A program made the position numbers and the translations under genes. The notes under the pieces are model-generated. The model was given only the letters and a program-made list of their open reading frames with translations, was not told the DNA's origin and ran no database searches. Of a DNA stretch of 37,358 bases, positions 19,301 to 26,602 are shown one piece after another (position 1 is the stretch's first letter; each line of letters opens with the position of its first letter). This DNA is from Myxococcota bacterium (lineage in GTDB: Bacteria > Myxococcota_A > Polyangia > HGW-17), in contig JAHJMN010000081.1 in the NCBI GenBank assembly GCA_018821305.1, positions 1 to 37,358 on the forward strand, written 5' to 3'.

Positions 19301-19461
19301 AATGAAATTACCCAGTCATTTTCTTGAGCTTCCGCTTCATCCACTGATGGTTGAAGTTGGGTTTCCTGATCCTCGATAGATGGTGGTTTTACCGGGGTGC
19401 CGTCAGTAATAGTTTTAGTATATTTAGGTACTTTTTTCCGGGGCGTATTGTTGTCCGACAT
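16342..19461 (-). CDS. Ser/Thr protein kinase fused to nSTAND NTPase, membrane helix and coiled coil
   Basis: Modular signalling protein of 1,039 residues. A disordered N-terminus (1-115) precedes a complete Hanks-type kinase: GRGGMGAVY near 125, the VAIK lysine near 145, HRDLKPDN near 236-243, DFGLA near 257, then GTYAYMSPEQWG. At about 425 a novel-STAND (nSTAND1) NTPase begins (YPGLSSFQERDADKFFGRD) with a P-loop GPSGAGKSS at 453-461 and VMLFVDQFEE as Walker B. A membrane helix lies at about 856-882. A long Ala/Glu/Lys coiled coil fills the last 150 residues, where many relatives carry WD40 repeats. A GGAG ribosome site precedes the ATG. All catalytic residues are present, so both modules are probably active. 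Confidence 0.92.
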   Translation of the reverse strand: MSDNNTPRKKVPKYTKTITDGTPVKPPSIEDQETQLQPSVDEAEAQENDWVISFSGDASKDNSKVSFTQPIIADSAIGNKIIRQGQEKFGVRGQQGSTATGFPKNEDVFTPGVMVFKYEIIRLLGRGGMGAVYVAHDTKLGRKVAIKFLSKKISGKEKFRQRFEIEAQVTAKLNHENVVTIYDVGEFQGSSYLVLEYLEGVPLTKVIKGRKLPVQQALHYSIPVVKALQAAHTKGIIHRDLKPDNIFVLKDNNVKVLDFGLAKMLGTEEEGGSKDEIQKQLASDTGARQDLTKAGAIMGTYAYMSPEQWGMDKVDALSDIFAFGVILFEMITGEHPVGTRAAQTLAEAASRLDVPLRNVKEIDPTIPNEISEIISKCLEKRKARRYQSIGELLSDLENADPNRSMGRRLSESESPYPGLSSFQERDADKFFGRDAEISRFINKLKENSILAVIGPSGAGKSSFIRAGVIPSIKRQGKKPWDMIVIRPGRDPFAALAGSLLKGGSSTATSSAVHEEHELANRLRHEPGQLGTLLRARARTTGHPVMLFVDQFEETFTLVTSDDAMRFTTALAGSATDPEVPVRAVLAMRSDFLDRVAEYEELMEAVTKDVTILQSPGPAGLHEAIIRPASLMGYSFEDPHMVEEMVGSLRDEPAALPLLQFTASKLWENRDKSRKILSRRVYEEMGGVGGALARHADNVLSGMTTADQLSCKRLFQRLVTSDGTRAVITVSEISSIMGPEAAARVLRTLAAARLLTISTIGEHSEDAQVEIVHESLIARWQTLKRWLEEDNENAAMLQALRDVTKQWELRGKPSGLLWTGDTLEEARLWLKKYQGGLTHLEKEYLDSAFRMADRSKRIKKALIITAITVMALVTIGAIAALFAIRGAEKTARTAAKNAKMEAKRASEAEQEVKKKMVLLAEETDKAKRAENLASQRLKEVVAARDQEKLAQKKLQESNSKLLAALRNAEEATKQAEAATRRARRAAYLVQLSAASERKARIEVEKANKQVQEMLMKERETVRKLQALRSKIIQKLPERLN

Positions 19462-19523
19462 TAAATAAACTCCGATGAGTCATTGCAGTTGCATGTGGCA
19501 TACAACTTAAAAAATTGTAGTGA

Positions 19524-19532
19524 ATTATACCA
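19524..19532 (-). promoter_or_regulatory. Extended -10 promoter element of the kinase gene
   Basis: TGGTATAAT on the minus strand is a perfect -10 box with an upstream TG, 63 bases from the start codon. No convincing -35 box is seen, as is usual for extended -10 promoters. It probably drives the kinase, PEGA, DUF4215 and DUF4350 genes together. Confidence 0.45.
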
Positions 19533-19605
19533 CAGCAATGCCATGAATGCCATTAACTGTACTATATACTCCTTAAATTGTTAATTAAAAAAAGAGAATT
19601 TGGTT

Positions 19606-19756
19606 AATTAGTTACTGTCCTGAAATACCGCAGATCAAATTTTTCGCCTATTTTTAGCTTAGGACAGTAACCGCAATGCGTTGAATTTATTGTAGTGGCC
19701 TGTTAGAAATTTTAATAAATTTCTTCGCGAAGCGAATTACAGGACACGAACTAATT
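19606..19756 (+). repeat. Family 2 MITE-like repeat, copy 2 (overlaps dnaJ stop)
   Basis: This is the best preserved copy at 151 bp. The left end is AATTAGTTACTGTCCTG; the right end CAGGACACGAACTAATT complements to AATTAGTTCGTGTCCTG, so 14 of 17 terminal bases match. Inside, AGGACAGTAAC (about 19663-19673) can pair with the left terminus to form a hairpin, and AGAAATTTTAATAAATTTCT forms a second one. On the minus strand its right terminus contains the last codon (AAT) and TAG stop of dnaJ, so the repeat is also the 3' untranslated region of dnaJ. Confidence 0.85.
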
Positions 19757-20857
19757 GCGGTCAAAAAGTTTTTTAAAGAAGCTTTTTTTAGAGGCGACGG
19801 GTTTTTTAGTTATTTCTGCAAGTTGGCGAATAAGGTCTTCTTCTTCTTCGGAAATATGGTCCGGAACTACAAGGACTACCTCAAGATGCAGATCTCCTCT
19901 TCCTTTTTCCTGAAGAAACGGAACACCCTTTCCAGGAATAGTAATTATACTACCCGGCTGAGTAGCGCGAGAGATCTTTATTTCAATGGTTTCTTCTTCC
20001 TCTATGGAAGTTGGTACAGAAAATGGAATCTCCGTTCCAAGGGCAAGTTGCGGAAATGTAACGGCAATTTTTGCAAAAAGGTCGAACTCTTCACGCTCGA
20101 AAAGGTCATCTTCTTCAACTTCAATCTGGATATAGAGATCTCCAGGCATACTTCCCGGCGCTTCCTGACCCTTTCCTGCATATTTGATTCGCTGACCTGA
20201 CATCACACCGGCGGGAACTTTTACTTTGATGGTTTCTGTTTTTTCAATTTTCCCGGCACCGGAACACTTACGGCATTTTTCTTTTATGATTTTTCCTTCA
20301 CCACTGCACTGAGGGCATGTAGTGGCAAAAGCAAAAAAACCCTGACGATGTACTACCTGGCCCTGACCGTTACATGTGGAGCACATGGAAAACGAATCCG
20401 GAGATTTTGCACCGCTGCCGCCGCATTCGCTGCACACTTCATATTTTTTAACATCAATGGTTTTACTGGTACCGAACAGAGACTCTCGAAAAGATAATTC
20501 CGCTGCAACCAGAATGTTTTCTCCCCGGCGTCGGGCGCTGCGACCCTGACCCATATTGAAAAAATCTCCGAAAATATCCCCAAGAGATGAGAATATATCG
20601 TCCATACTCGAAAAACCTGAGAAGCCACCGCTTCCCCCGGGAGCATTGTGCCCGTATGTATCATACATCTGCCGTTTTGAATCGTCGGATAACACGGCGT
20701 AGGCTTCCGCTGCCTCTTTGAATTTGTCTTCCGCCGAAGGGTCATCGGGATTTCGATCCGGATGATATTCAGTTGCAAGTTTTCGATATGCTTTTTTTAT
20801 TTCTGCGCTCGTTGAGTTCTTAGAAATACCTAGAACTTCGTAATAATCACGTTTCAT
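19751..20857 (-). CDS. dnaJ: Chaperone DnaJ (type I Hsp40)
   Basis: Cytosolic co-chaperone that loads unfolded proteins onto DnaK and stimulates its ATPase. The J domain (1-70) has the YHPD catalytic loop. A Gly/Phe-rich region follows ([14 protein letters not shown]), then four zinc-binding CxxCxGxG motifs ([32 protein letters not shown], residues about 140-205) and the two client-binding beta domains. At 368 residues it has the family's usual length. No dnaK or grpE lies in the window. The gene follows the ompA-like gene at 36 bases, with only a short family 2 remnant between them. The final Asn codon and TAG stop are part of family 2 copy 2. Confidence 0.96.
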   Translation of the reverse strand: MKRDYYEVLGISKNSTSAEIKKAYRKLATEYHPDRNPDDPSAEDKFKEAAEAYAVLSDDSKRQMYDTYGHNAPGGSGGFSGFSSMDDIFSSLGDIFGDFFNMGQGRSARRRGENILVAAELSFRESLFGTSKTIDVKKYEVCSECGGSGAKSPDSFSMCSTCNGQGQVVHRQGFFAFATTCPQCSGEGKIIKEKCRKCSGAGKIEKTETIKVKVPAGVMSGQRIKYAGKGQEAPGSMPGDLYIQIEVEEDDLFEREEFDLFAKIAVTFPQLALGTEIPFSVPTSIEEEETIEIKISRATQPGSIITIPGKGVPFLQEKGRGDLHLEVVLVVPDHISEEEEDLIRQLAEITKKPVASKKSFFKKLFDRN

Positions 20858-20866
20858 GGCATGACC

Positions 20867-20896
20867 TTACTGTGGTGTCTATCAGGACACGAACTA
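20867..20896 (+). repeat. Family 2 remnant, two ends joined
   Basis: TTACTGTGGTGTCTAT resembles the left end of the family 2 copy near 23904 (TTAGTGTCTAT). It is followed directly by CAGGACACGAACTA, the right end, so the 120-base interior is missing. The last three bases are the TAG stop codon of the OmpA-like gene. Confidence 0.55.
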
Positions 20897-21700
20897 CTGT
20901 AAAAAGGATGGAATTTCAGGAATGATCTGGATTTCAATACGGCGGTTGAAAGCTTTGTTTTCTTTCGTCGCATTTGATCTAAGGGGCTGATGTTCGCTGT
21001 AACCTGCGGCACTGAGCATTTTCCCGGGAACTCCTGCATTTTCAAGGATACGAAGAACACTGACGGCCCTTGTGGCACTTAACAGCCAGTTATCTTTGTA
21101 TTTAGAACCTTTGAGCATGGGGTCATTGTCAGTATGGCCTGCAACCTGAAAATGCCTGCCTTTGATTTTAGCGAGGACCTTTGCAACGTCTTCGAGAGCT
21201 TTTTTACCAGCGCGCATTACGTCAACTTCCCCGGCTCCAAAAAGCACGTTTGCTTTAAGTTTGATGATAAGTCGACCATTACGATTTTCGATGTCAAGGT
21301 TACCAGCACGAATCATCTGACGGAATTGATCCTGGAGTTTCTTAAGGGTGTTAGCTCGCTCTTCCGCTTCTTCACGGGCTTTTCTCAATTCAACGAGTTC
21401 TTCCTGTGAAGCTTTAAGTTTTGTTTCCAATTCTCCGGCGAGGCCTTTGGCGCCTTTAAGTTTTGCTTTCATCTCGGTTACAGCAGTTGAAAGATCGTCA
21501 TACTGCTTTTTCAGTTTTTTCCACTCAGCGAGTTTCAGTTCATGCTGTTTTTTAAGTGACTCTTTTTGCTGTTCAAGAGAGTCGAAGTTCATTTTGAGCT
21601 GTTTGTATTTTTCAACCTGCTTTGTATAAGTTGATTTCATGACGCAGGATGGGATAATAAAAACAAATGAAATAGACAATAAAATTGCTTTAAGACGCAT
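20894..21700 (-). CDS. OmpA-family peptidoglycan-binding lipoprotein with coiled coil
   Basis: The signal sequence ends in the lipobox IPSC (Cys19), so this is a lipoprotein, probably in the outer membrane. Residues 25-145 form a Lys/Glu/Leu-rich coiled coil with heptads (KQVEKYKQLKMNFDSLEQQ). The C-terminal OmpA domain (about 150-262) contains the peptidoglycan-binding signature: GHTDNDP near 187, LSATRAVSVLRIL, GYSEHQPL and FNRRIEIQI, with the key Asp and Arg present. The domain holds the outer membrane or a complex to the cell wall, in the manner of Pal or MotB. A GGAG ribosome site precedes the ATG. It is followed closely by dnaJ. Its stop is within a family 2 right end. Confidence 0.88.
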   Translation of the reverse strand: MRLKAILLSISFVFIIPSCVMKSTYTKQVEKYKQLKMNFDSLEQQKESLKKQHELKLAEWKKLKKQYDDLSTAVTEMKAKLKGAKGLAGELETKLKASQEELVELRKAREEAEERANTLKKLQDQFRQMIRAGNLDIENRNGRLIIKLKANVLFGAGEVDVMRAGKKALEDVAKVLAKIKGRHFQVAGHTDNDPMLKGSKYKDNWLLSATRAVSVLRILENAGVPGKMLSAAGYSEHQPLRSNATKENKAFNRRIEIQIIPEIPSFLQ

Positions 21701-21718
21701 TGTTTTACTCCGAAGAAG

Positions 21719-21847
21719 TTAGATCGTGTCCTGTACTGATGAAGGATTTCAGTTAAAATCCAAACAGGCTACGACTATTATATTAAGCACCTTGTGGTTA
21801 ATATCCTTAGTAAATAAGTTGTTGGATTTCAGGACATTAACAAGTTA
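21719..21847 (-). repeat. Family 2 MITE-like repeat, copy 5 (diverged, reverse orientation)
   Basis: Reads TTAGATCGTGTCCTG at the left and AGGACATTAACAAGTTAG at the right. The inner sequence TTAAGCACCTTGTGGTTA corresponds to the complement of AACCGCAAGGTGTTAA in copy 1. It lies upstream of the OmpA-like gene. Its minus strand carries a perfect TATAAT (21777-21782), 76 bases before that gene, so the repeat may supply the promoter. This last point is weak because no good -35 box is present. Confidence 0.6.
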
Positions 21848-21860
21848 GAGGGACCAGTAA

Positions 21861-22547
21861 CTAGTTGTCACCACCACTGAGTAAACTGAGGAGCCACAGG
21901 ATGTACCAGAACAGTGCGATTACGTCGATAAAGAGCATCCATGCGGCAAAAACTTCTTCACCTTCTTGAGCCCTGTGAATAATTCTGGAGGTATCAAAGA
22001 GAATGAACATTGAGAAAATTGCTACACCAGCGGAAGCCACTATCAAGTGGAACATATGAGATCTGAAGAAAATAGCCATGATTCCGGCTCCGAGCAGAAG
22101 TAATACTGCCACAAACAGGAAAGAGCCGAGGAAGCTGAAATCTTTTTTGCTTATATGAGCAAAAGCGGTGAGCCCACCGAAAACAAGGGTCGTAAGTATA
22201 GCAGCTTGAAGGAAAATAATTCCGAGACCCGCTGCAACATAGATTTTCGCAGCAATACCAAGCATCCCACCTTCAAGTAATGCATAAATAAAGAACATTA
22301 CAAGGTTTGCGCCTTTAGTTTTTGCAATAAAAGGTGCAAGAAGAAGCACGCCAAGAGCCCCGAAACTTAGTCCGTAGAATAGCCCCCGGGATATTGGAAA
22401 TGTATAAAATGCGATGAAACCAAAGACTATTGCGGCCATAATATTGGCCATGAGGAGTTTGTAGACGCTAGCGATAAACGAGGCTTTTACCTCACCGCCT
22501 GCCATTGCGACGTTGTTACTGATTTTTTCAAATTTTGCGTATGCCAT
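21861..22547 (-). CDS. Bax inhibitor-1/YccA family membrane protein
   Basis: Integral inner-membrane protein with seven hydrophobic segments in 228 residues, the family's standard size. Family features are the early hydrophobic block after NVAMAGGEVKASF, FIYALLEGGMLGI in the middle (the family's E-G motif), ILFDTSRIIHRA, and a final WMLFIDVIALFWYILWLLS. The Asp residues in the last two helices match the pair thought to control calcium leak in BsYetJ. Bacterial members (YccA, YbhL) are linked to FtsH protease control or ion leak. A strong promoter and AAAGGAGA ribosome site precede it. It appears to be a single-gene unit. Its TAG stop is in CTAGTTACTGGTCC, which resembles a family 2 left end. 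Confidence 0.92.
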   Translation of the reverse strand: MAYAKFEKISNNVAMAGGEVKASFIASVYKLLMANIMAAIVFGFIAFYTFPISRGLFYGLSFGALGVLLLAPFIAKTKGANLVMFFIYALLEGGMLGIAAKIYVAAGLGIIFLQAAILTTLVFGGLTAFAHISKKDFSFLGSFLFVAVLLLLGAGIMAIFFRSHMFHLIVASAGVAIFSMFILFDTSRIIHRAQEGEEVFAAWMLFIDVIALFWYILWLLSLLSGGDN

Positions 22548-22588
22548 GGAAAATCTCCTTTCAGTTAATTTTCAACAAACCGGCGTGT

Positions 22589-22617
22589 ATTATAATAACT
22601 GTTTTAAGTTAAAGCAA
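22589..22617 (-). promoter_or_regulatory. Sigma-70 promoter of the BI-1 family gene
   Basis: TTGCTT (22612-22617) and a perfect TATAAT (22589-22594) on the minus strand are separated by exactly 17 bases, with a leader of about 35 bases and a strong ribosome site. This is the best promoter in the window by eye. Confidence 0.6.
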
Positions 22618-22640
22618 CAGTAGTTTTCAATAGAAATAAC

Positions 22641-22905
22641 TGGACTGCTTTCGGAGTAATACGATTGTGAGTTATTCTAAAGAAATGCTTTATGAAAAAG
22701 CCCCTCTAAAGCATTCCGCTGCGCGAAATTGCCTACCTGATTTTCCTGCTACTGCTACTGATTTCCTGTTTATCTGAAATTTTTCAACAGGGAGACAGGT
22801 AATCAGGCAAACAGGAACAGGATCAGGGCGTAAATATTCAAAATCAATGCATAATTACAAATGTCAGATAAAATATTCACTTTTTAGATTTCGATCCTCG
22901 TGTGA
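22641..22905 (+). repeat. Family 1 MITE-like repeat, copy B
   Basis: Left end TGGACTGCTTTCGGAGTAA, then ACGATTGTGAGTTATTCTAA as in copy D. An unusual insertion of about 30 bases (CATTCCGCTGCGCGAAATTG region, 22710-22731) comes before the CCTG/CAGG palindromic core (22734-22826). The right part TTTTTAGATTTCGATCC matches copies A and D, but the terminal AAGCGG repeat is lost. It occupies most of the 371-base spacer between the BI-1 gene and the first SurA-like gene. Apart from the BI-1 promoter I see nothing else in that spacer. Confidence 0.8.
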
Positions 22906-22918
22906 TAAGTAAAATCAA

Positions 22919-23872
22919 CTATTTGCAAAGAAGAGAAATCGGGGGCGCTGTGATTCTTATGTCGACGAGGTGTTTTGTTCTCAGTGATTTAACCCATTCG
23001 GCCATTTTTTTCTGACGCATACGGGCTTCGAGTTCTTTTTTTAATTTGTCTTTGACAACTTCGAACTTTTCAAAACCACTTTCTGTCCGCTCCATGATTC
23101 TAAGAACCAGCACTCCATCTTCGGTAACAAACGGGCCAATTATTTCGTTTTTCTTTGCGGGTTTTTTGCCGAACAGAACGCGATCTATGGCGGGAGGATA
23201 AGTGCCGGGAGTAGTGTCCGTCCGAAGACCATCCGTGGACTTGAAACGCACGCCATATTTTTTAATGAGCAGATCGAAATCCGTTTTGTCTTTGAGATCT
23301 TTTTCAAGGCTAGCCTTCACCTTCTTGTAGGCTTCCGGCTTGATGAAGATTTCCTGAAGTGTAACTTTTTCTTCAGCATTTACTGCCCGGAGTTTTTGCA
23401 GGTAAAAACTTTTTACCGCTTCATCATCTACGCTGATTCTGGTGGTGACAACGTTTGAAACAAGTTCCGTAACTAAAAGCTGTCTTTTTATATCTTTTCG
23501 CCAGAGAAGATAAGGATAGTTTTTCTCTTTTAAAAGAGCTTTCAGTTGTTCAAGGGAATCGTAGCGGTTTTGCTTTACAATCATTCTTATTGTTCGATCG
23601 ATTTGCTCAGGGCCAATATAAATATTGTGATTCTGAGCTTCGATTTCCATCAGAACAGAGTTGATCTCATCCTGAAGGGCGGCTTTCCATAGATTCTCAA
23701 AAGTTGCAAGACGTTGAGTAGAATCAGCAATACCGCAAATTTGCGTTTTCTGAATCGTCAACTTTTCAGTAACTTCAGAAACCAGAACGATTTTTTTTCC
23801 GACGACAGCAGATACACCCTCTAAAAGGACGGGTTTCTGAGATAGAAGAAGAAGTGGGATGAGATAAAACAT
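22919..23872 (-). CDS. SurA-like periplasmic chaperone (N-terminal SurA and degenerate parvulin domain)
   Basis: A short hydrophobic signal (MFYLIPLLLLSQKPVLLEG) directs export. The following LEGVSAVVGKKIVLVSEV is the typical opening of SurA-type proteins. Helical SurA_N residues run to about 150. A parvulin-like domain at about 160-275 (VTLQEIFIKPEAYKKVKASLEK, then FDLLIKKYGVRFKSTDGLR, and IIGPFVTEDGVLVLRIMER) is recognisable. Its first strand and loop differ from active parvulins, so prolyl isomerase activity is doubtful. Likely role: chaperoning of outer-membrane proteins in the periplasm. It follows two larger parvulin genes after a spacer with a family 2 repeat. AAAGGAAAA serves as ribosome site. 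Confidence 0.8.
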   Translation of the reverse strand: MFYLIPLLLLSQKPVLLEGVSAVVGKKIVLVSEVTEKLTIQKTQICGIADSTQRLATFENLWKAALQDEINSVLMEIEAQNHNIYIGPEQIDRTIRMIVKQNRYDSLEQLKALLKEKNYPYLLWRKDIKRQLLVTELVSNVVTTRISVDDEAVKSFYLQKLRAVNAEEKVTLQEIFIKPEAYKKVKASLEKDLKDKTDFDLLIKKYGVRFKSTDGLRTDTTPGTYPPAIDRVLFGKKPAKKNEIIGPFVTEDGVLVLRIMERTESGFEKFEVVKDKLKKELEARMRQKKMAEWVKSLRTKHLVDIRITAPPISLLCK

Positions 23873-23903
23873 CAGTTTTCCTTTCGGGGCCCCGATACTC
23901 TTA

Positions 23904-24060
23904 AATCATTTAGTGTCTATCCGGAAATTCGAAAAAATGAAGTTTTCGTCAGTTTTTTAAATCCGGATAGGCACCGCAAGATGTTGAATACATTAAAAGT
24001 GGCCGGATAGAATTTTTAATAAAATTCTTAGCGAAGCGAATTTCCGGACACGAACCATTT
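23904..24060 (+). repeat. Family 2 MITE-like repeat, copy 3
   Basis: Element of about 157 bp in the spacer between two PPIase genes. Left part is TTTAGTGTCTATCCGGAAATTCG, with an inner partner ATCCGGATAGGCACC that can form the left hairpin. GGCCGGATAGAATTTTTAAT and GCGAAGCGAATTTCCGGACACGAAC on the right are nearly identical to copy 1. The left hairpin uses CCGG words instead of CCTG, and both arms have changed together, so the paired structure seems conserved. Confidence 0.75.
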
Positions 24061-24136
24061 AACACCCACCGATAAGAAGTTTCAGGACAAAAGCACAGAT
24101 GGAAAGATATCAGAAAAAATCACATTGTCACTCAAA

Positions 24137-25234
24137 TCAGTGATTGTGACCGTGGTGATCATGGCCCTTCATCGGCCCCATGGGCATTTTCGGCATTTTA
24201 CCAGGGCCTCTACGGCCAGGGCGTTTACCAGGCATCATTGCTCCGGGAATTCGCATTTTTCCACCGGGGCTGTGGAAATCCTTGCCCAGAGTAGTTTTTG
24301 ATGTGGTATCGATTTTCACTATCGCAAATTTGTCCTTGTGGATCGTAATCTTGGCAGCTTTTTTCAACTCTTCGATATAATCCGTGTAGGCTTTCTGCTG
24401 TTTTTCTTTTAGAATCCGTTTTTTAATCATTTCAGAAACTTCTTTAATGTCTTTTTCAACTTTGGGTGAAATTCCTGAAAGTCTGATGATTGCCCAGCCT
24501 TTTGCTGTTTTGATAACTGGGGCGAGATCACCGGTTTTTGCGATTCCAAAAGCAGCTTTTACAAGGGCTGCGTCGATAGTTTTTGCATCCTGTTCAAATA
24601 AAGGAAGAAGTCCACCGCGTTTTTTGCTTTCTTCGTCAGTAGAATGCTTCTTGACCAGAGTCTGGAATGTCCTGAGATCGTTCTTTGCTTTTGTAAGCTC
24701 GTCAATTATGGGTTTTGCATCTTTTTCTTCTTTAACGAAGATGACCGCCACACGACGTCTTTCAGGACGTTTGAATTCTGTTACGTGTTTATCGAAATAA
24801 TTCTTGGTTTCTTCGTCGTTGATGTCTGCGATTTTTACCCGCGTATCCAGCACAACCTGACGCTGTCTGTGAATCATAACTCGCTTGAGGGCATCCAGGA
24901 CTTCAGGTTTTTTATCGTATCCAAGGGATGTAGCTTCAAGAGCAAGAATTTCCTGGTCTACAAGAGATTCAATGAATTTTTTCTTTTCAGCGTCATCAGC
25001 AAAACGTTTACGGATGAAGGGAATCTGCGCGTTTATCTTTTTCTCAACATCTGCAACGGTAATAATCAGGTTTGCACCGATTTGAGCAACAGGTTTTGCT
25101 TTATCACCAGTAGCCTGAGCAGTAGCAGCAGGTTTTTTTGCGGCATCTTTAGTGGCGTTTACAACCATGCCCATGCCGAAAAGAAATGTTCCAGAAATAG
25201 CAGTAATTACAGTGTATTTTAATATATTATTCAT
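24137..25234 (-). CDS. PpiC/SurA-type peptidyl-prolyl isomerase with Met/Gly/His-rich tail
   Basis: An N-terminal hydrophobic segment (VITAISGTFLFGMGMVVNA) acts as signal peptide or anchor. SurA_N-like helices follow at about 50-150 (ITVADVEKKINAQIPFIRKRF, LVDQEILALEATSLGY). A parvulin domain at about 155-255 has RRVAVIFVKEE, FQTLVKKHSTDEESKKRGGLLPLF and a closing KTAKGWAIIRLSG. The last 45 residues are low-complexity Met, Gly, Pro, Lys and Arg, ending GHDHHGHNH, which could bind metal ions such as Ni, Zn or Cu. It follows the lipoprotein parvulin by 12 bases and is surely cotranscribed with it. Confidence 0.88.
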   Translation of the reverse strand: MNNILKYTVITAISGTFLFGMGMVVNATKDAAKKPAATAQATGDKAKPVAQIGANLIITVADVEKKINAQIPFIRKRFADDAEKKKFIESLVDQEILALEATSLGYDKKPEVLDALKRVMIHRQRQVVLDTRVKIADINDEETKNYFDKHVTEFKRPERRRVAVIFVKEEKDAKPIIDELTKAKNDLRTFQTLVKKHSTDEESKKRGGLLPLFEQDAKTIDAALVKAAFGIAKTGDLAPVIKTAKGWAIIRLSGISPKVEKDIKEVSEMIKKRILKEKQQKAYTDYIEELKKAAKITIHKDKFAIVKIDTTSKTTLGKDFHSPGGKMRIPGAMMPGKRPGRRGPGKMPKMPMGPMKGHDHHGHNH

Positions 25235-25246
25235 GATGACCCCCTG

Positions 25247-26563
25247 TTATTTGTTACCCATGGGCACAGCCATCGGAGTTGCAGGTTTAGCGGTTCCTTT
25301 TGCAGCAGGAGCAGGAGCTTTTTCATCCTTCACAGCCGGAGCAGGAGCAGGTTCGGAAACATCAACAGTTACGAGCTTGATGTTTTCTTCCATAACTTTT
25401 GCGTTGTATTTCTTTTTAAGTTCACTTACCCAGGCATTGAATGTATCGGTAAGTTTTTGTCTTTCAACGAGTCTCTGGAGTCTTTTCTTTGCTGTGGCAA
25501 AGGGAACATCCATGGCGTTACGTTTGTTGAATCTTTTTACAATGTGCCAGCCCTTTGCGGTTTTCACGGGAGCTGATACTTCGCCATTGCCTTTAATTGC
25601 CCATACAGCGTCAACTATTGCTTTATCAAAGTTTTTATCGTCTTTGATGATGGCGCGGGTTTTCTTGTCACCCAGAAGGCCGCCTTTTGCTTTTGAAGCT
25701 TCATCAAGGGAATGAGCTTTTACGAGATCTCTCCAGATTTTTCCCTTGTTGGGGTCATTTTTCTTTTGAGCTTCCATAAGTTTTGTGTGGAGGTCTTTGG
25801 CTTCTTTCTCTGTCTTAACGAGGATATGAGCAGCAATGATACCTTCAGGTTGTTTGAACTGGGTAATGTTTTCCTCGTAAAATTTCTTCATATCTTCTTC
25901 GGTGACTTTTACGTTTTTCTTGAATTCATGGAATTTTTCACGACGGAGAAGATCTACCATACGTTTTTTGCGAGCTTCAGATACAACTTCGTCTTTTTCC
26001 AGACCACTGTTTTTAGCGGCATCATAAAGAAGAATTTCACTGATGATATTGTTCTGAAGGAATTCTTGCTTTTTATCATCTGTGGCAAACATGCGGCGCC
26101 ATGCGGGGGGACGACTGTTGATTTTGTCATAAAGCTCACCAGCGGTAACTTTTTGACCATTGATTTCAGCTATGACAGTTTCCCTTTCCTGAGGAGTGAG
26201 TCCTGCAGTTTTTACGGGTTCTGGCACCTTTGTCTGAGCAACCTTGGAAGGTTTCACCCCCATTTCATCATGGGCTTTTTCTGCAAAGTAATAATTTTTA
26301 CCATCGATTCCCTGATAGGGTTTTGATGCAATTTTAAGATTTTCTTGACCGTTAGCTGGTTTGGGAGCGGGATTACCAAGCTTAATGGGAAGATAGAGTT
26401 TCCCGTCTTTACCACGGTAGGCATCTCCCTTGAGAAGTTTAGCTTTTTCGGATTCTGCAGCGGGTTCCACATAAAAAGAGGGTGCTTTCTTTTTAGCACC
26501 GCACCCTGCAATCAGGGCTACTGCCGCTAATAATGGCATTGCTTTTGAGATTAATGAAAACAT
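25247..26563 (-). CDS. Parvulin-type peptidyl-prolyl isomerase lipoprotein
   Basis: The signal ends in lipobox LIAGC (Cys21), so this is a lipoprotein. A 100-residue linker contains two similar short motifs (YRGKDGKLYLPIK, YQGIDGKNYYFAEK), which may be a small repeated module. SurA_N-like helices cover about 128-230 (AEINGQKVTAGELYDKI). The parvulin domain (about 235-345) reads IIAAHILVKTEKEAKDLHTK, WRDLVKAHSLDEASKAKGGLLG and VKTAKGWHIVKRF, close to the active family consensus. The C-terminus is an Ala/Pro/Lys tail. Role: folding helper for exported proteins. AAGGAGTG is the ribosome site. It stands first in a pair with the second parvulin gene and follows mfd after a family 2 palindrome. Confidence 0.9.
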   Translation of the reverse strand: MFSLISKAMPLLAAVALIAGCGAKKKAPSFYVEPAAESEKAKLLKGDAYRGKDGKLYLPIKLGNPAPKPANGQENLKIASKPYQGIDGKNYYFAEKAHDEMGVKPSKVAQTKVPEPVKTAGLTPQERETVIAEINGQKVTAGELYDKINSRPPAWRRMFATDDKKQEFLQNNIISEILLYDAAKNSGLEKDEVVSEARKKRMVDLLRREKFHEFKKNVKVTEEDMKKFYEENITQFKQPEGIIAAHILVKTEKEAKDLHTKLMEAQKKNDPNKGKIWRDLVKAHSLDEASKAKGGLLGDKKTRAIIKDDKNFDKAIVDAVWAIKGNGEVSAPVKTAKGWHIVKRFNKRNAMDVPFATAKKRLQRLVERQKLTDTFNAWVSELKKKYNAKVMEENIKLVTVDVSEPAPAPAVKDEKAPAPAAKGTAKPATPMAVPMGNK

Positions 26564-26602
26564 TCGAACACTCCTTATAAAAAAGACTGAAAATAAGCAT
26601 TT

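Noticed and set aside
16342-19461. STAND NTPase as an anti-phage defence gene
   Set aside because: The kinase-nSTAND layout is common in signalling proteins of this type of bacterium and the neighbours are surface proteins, not defence genes.
23885-23894. CGGGGCCCCG palindrome before the SurA-like gene
   Set aside because: Too short and without a T-run; could be chance, so it is not called an operator or terminator.
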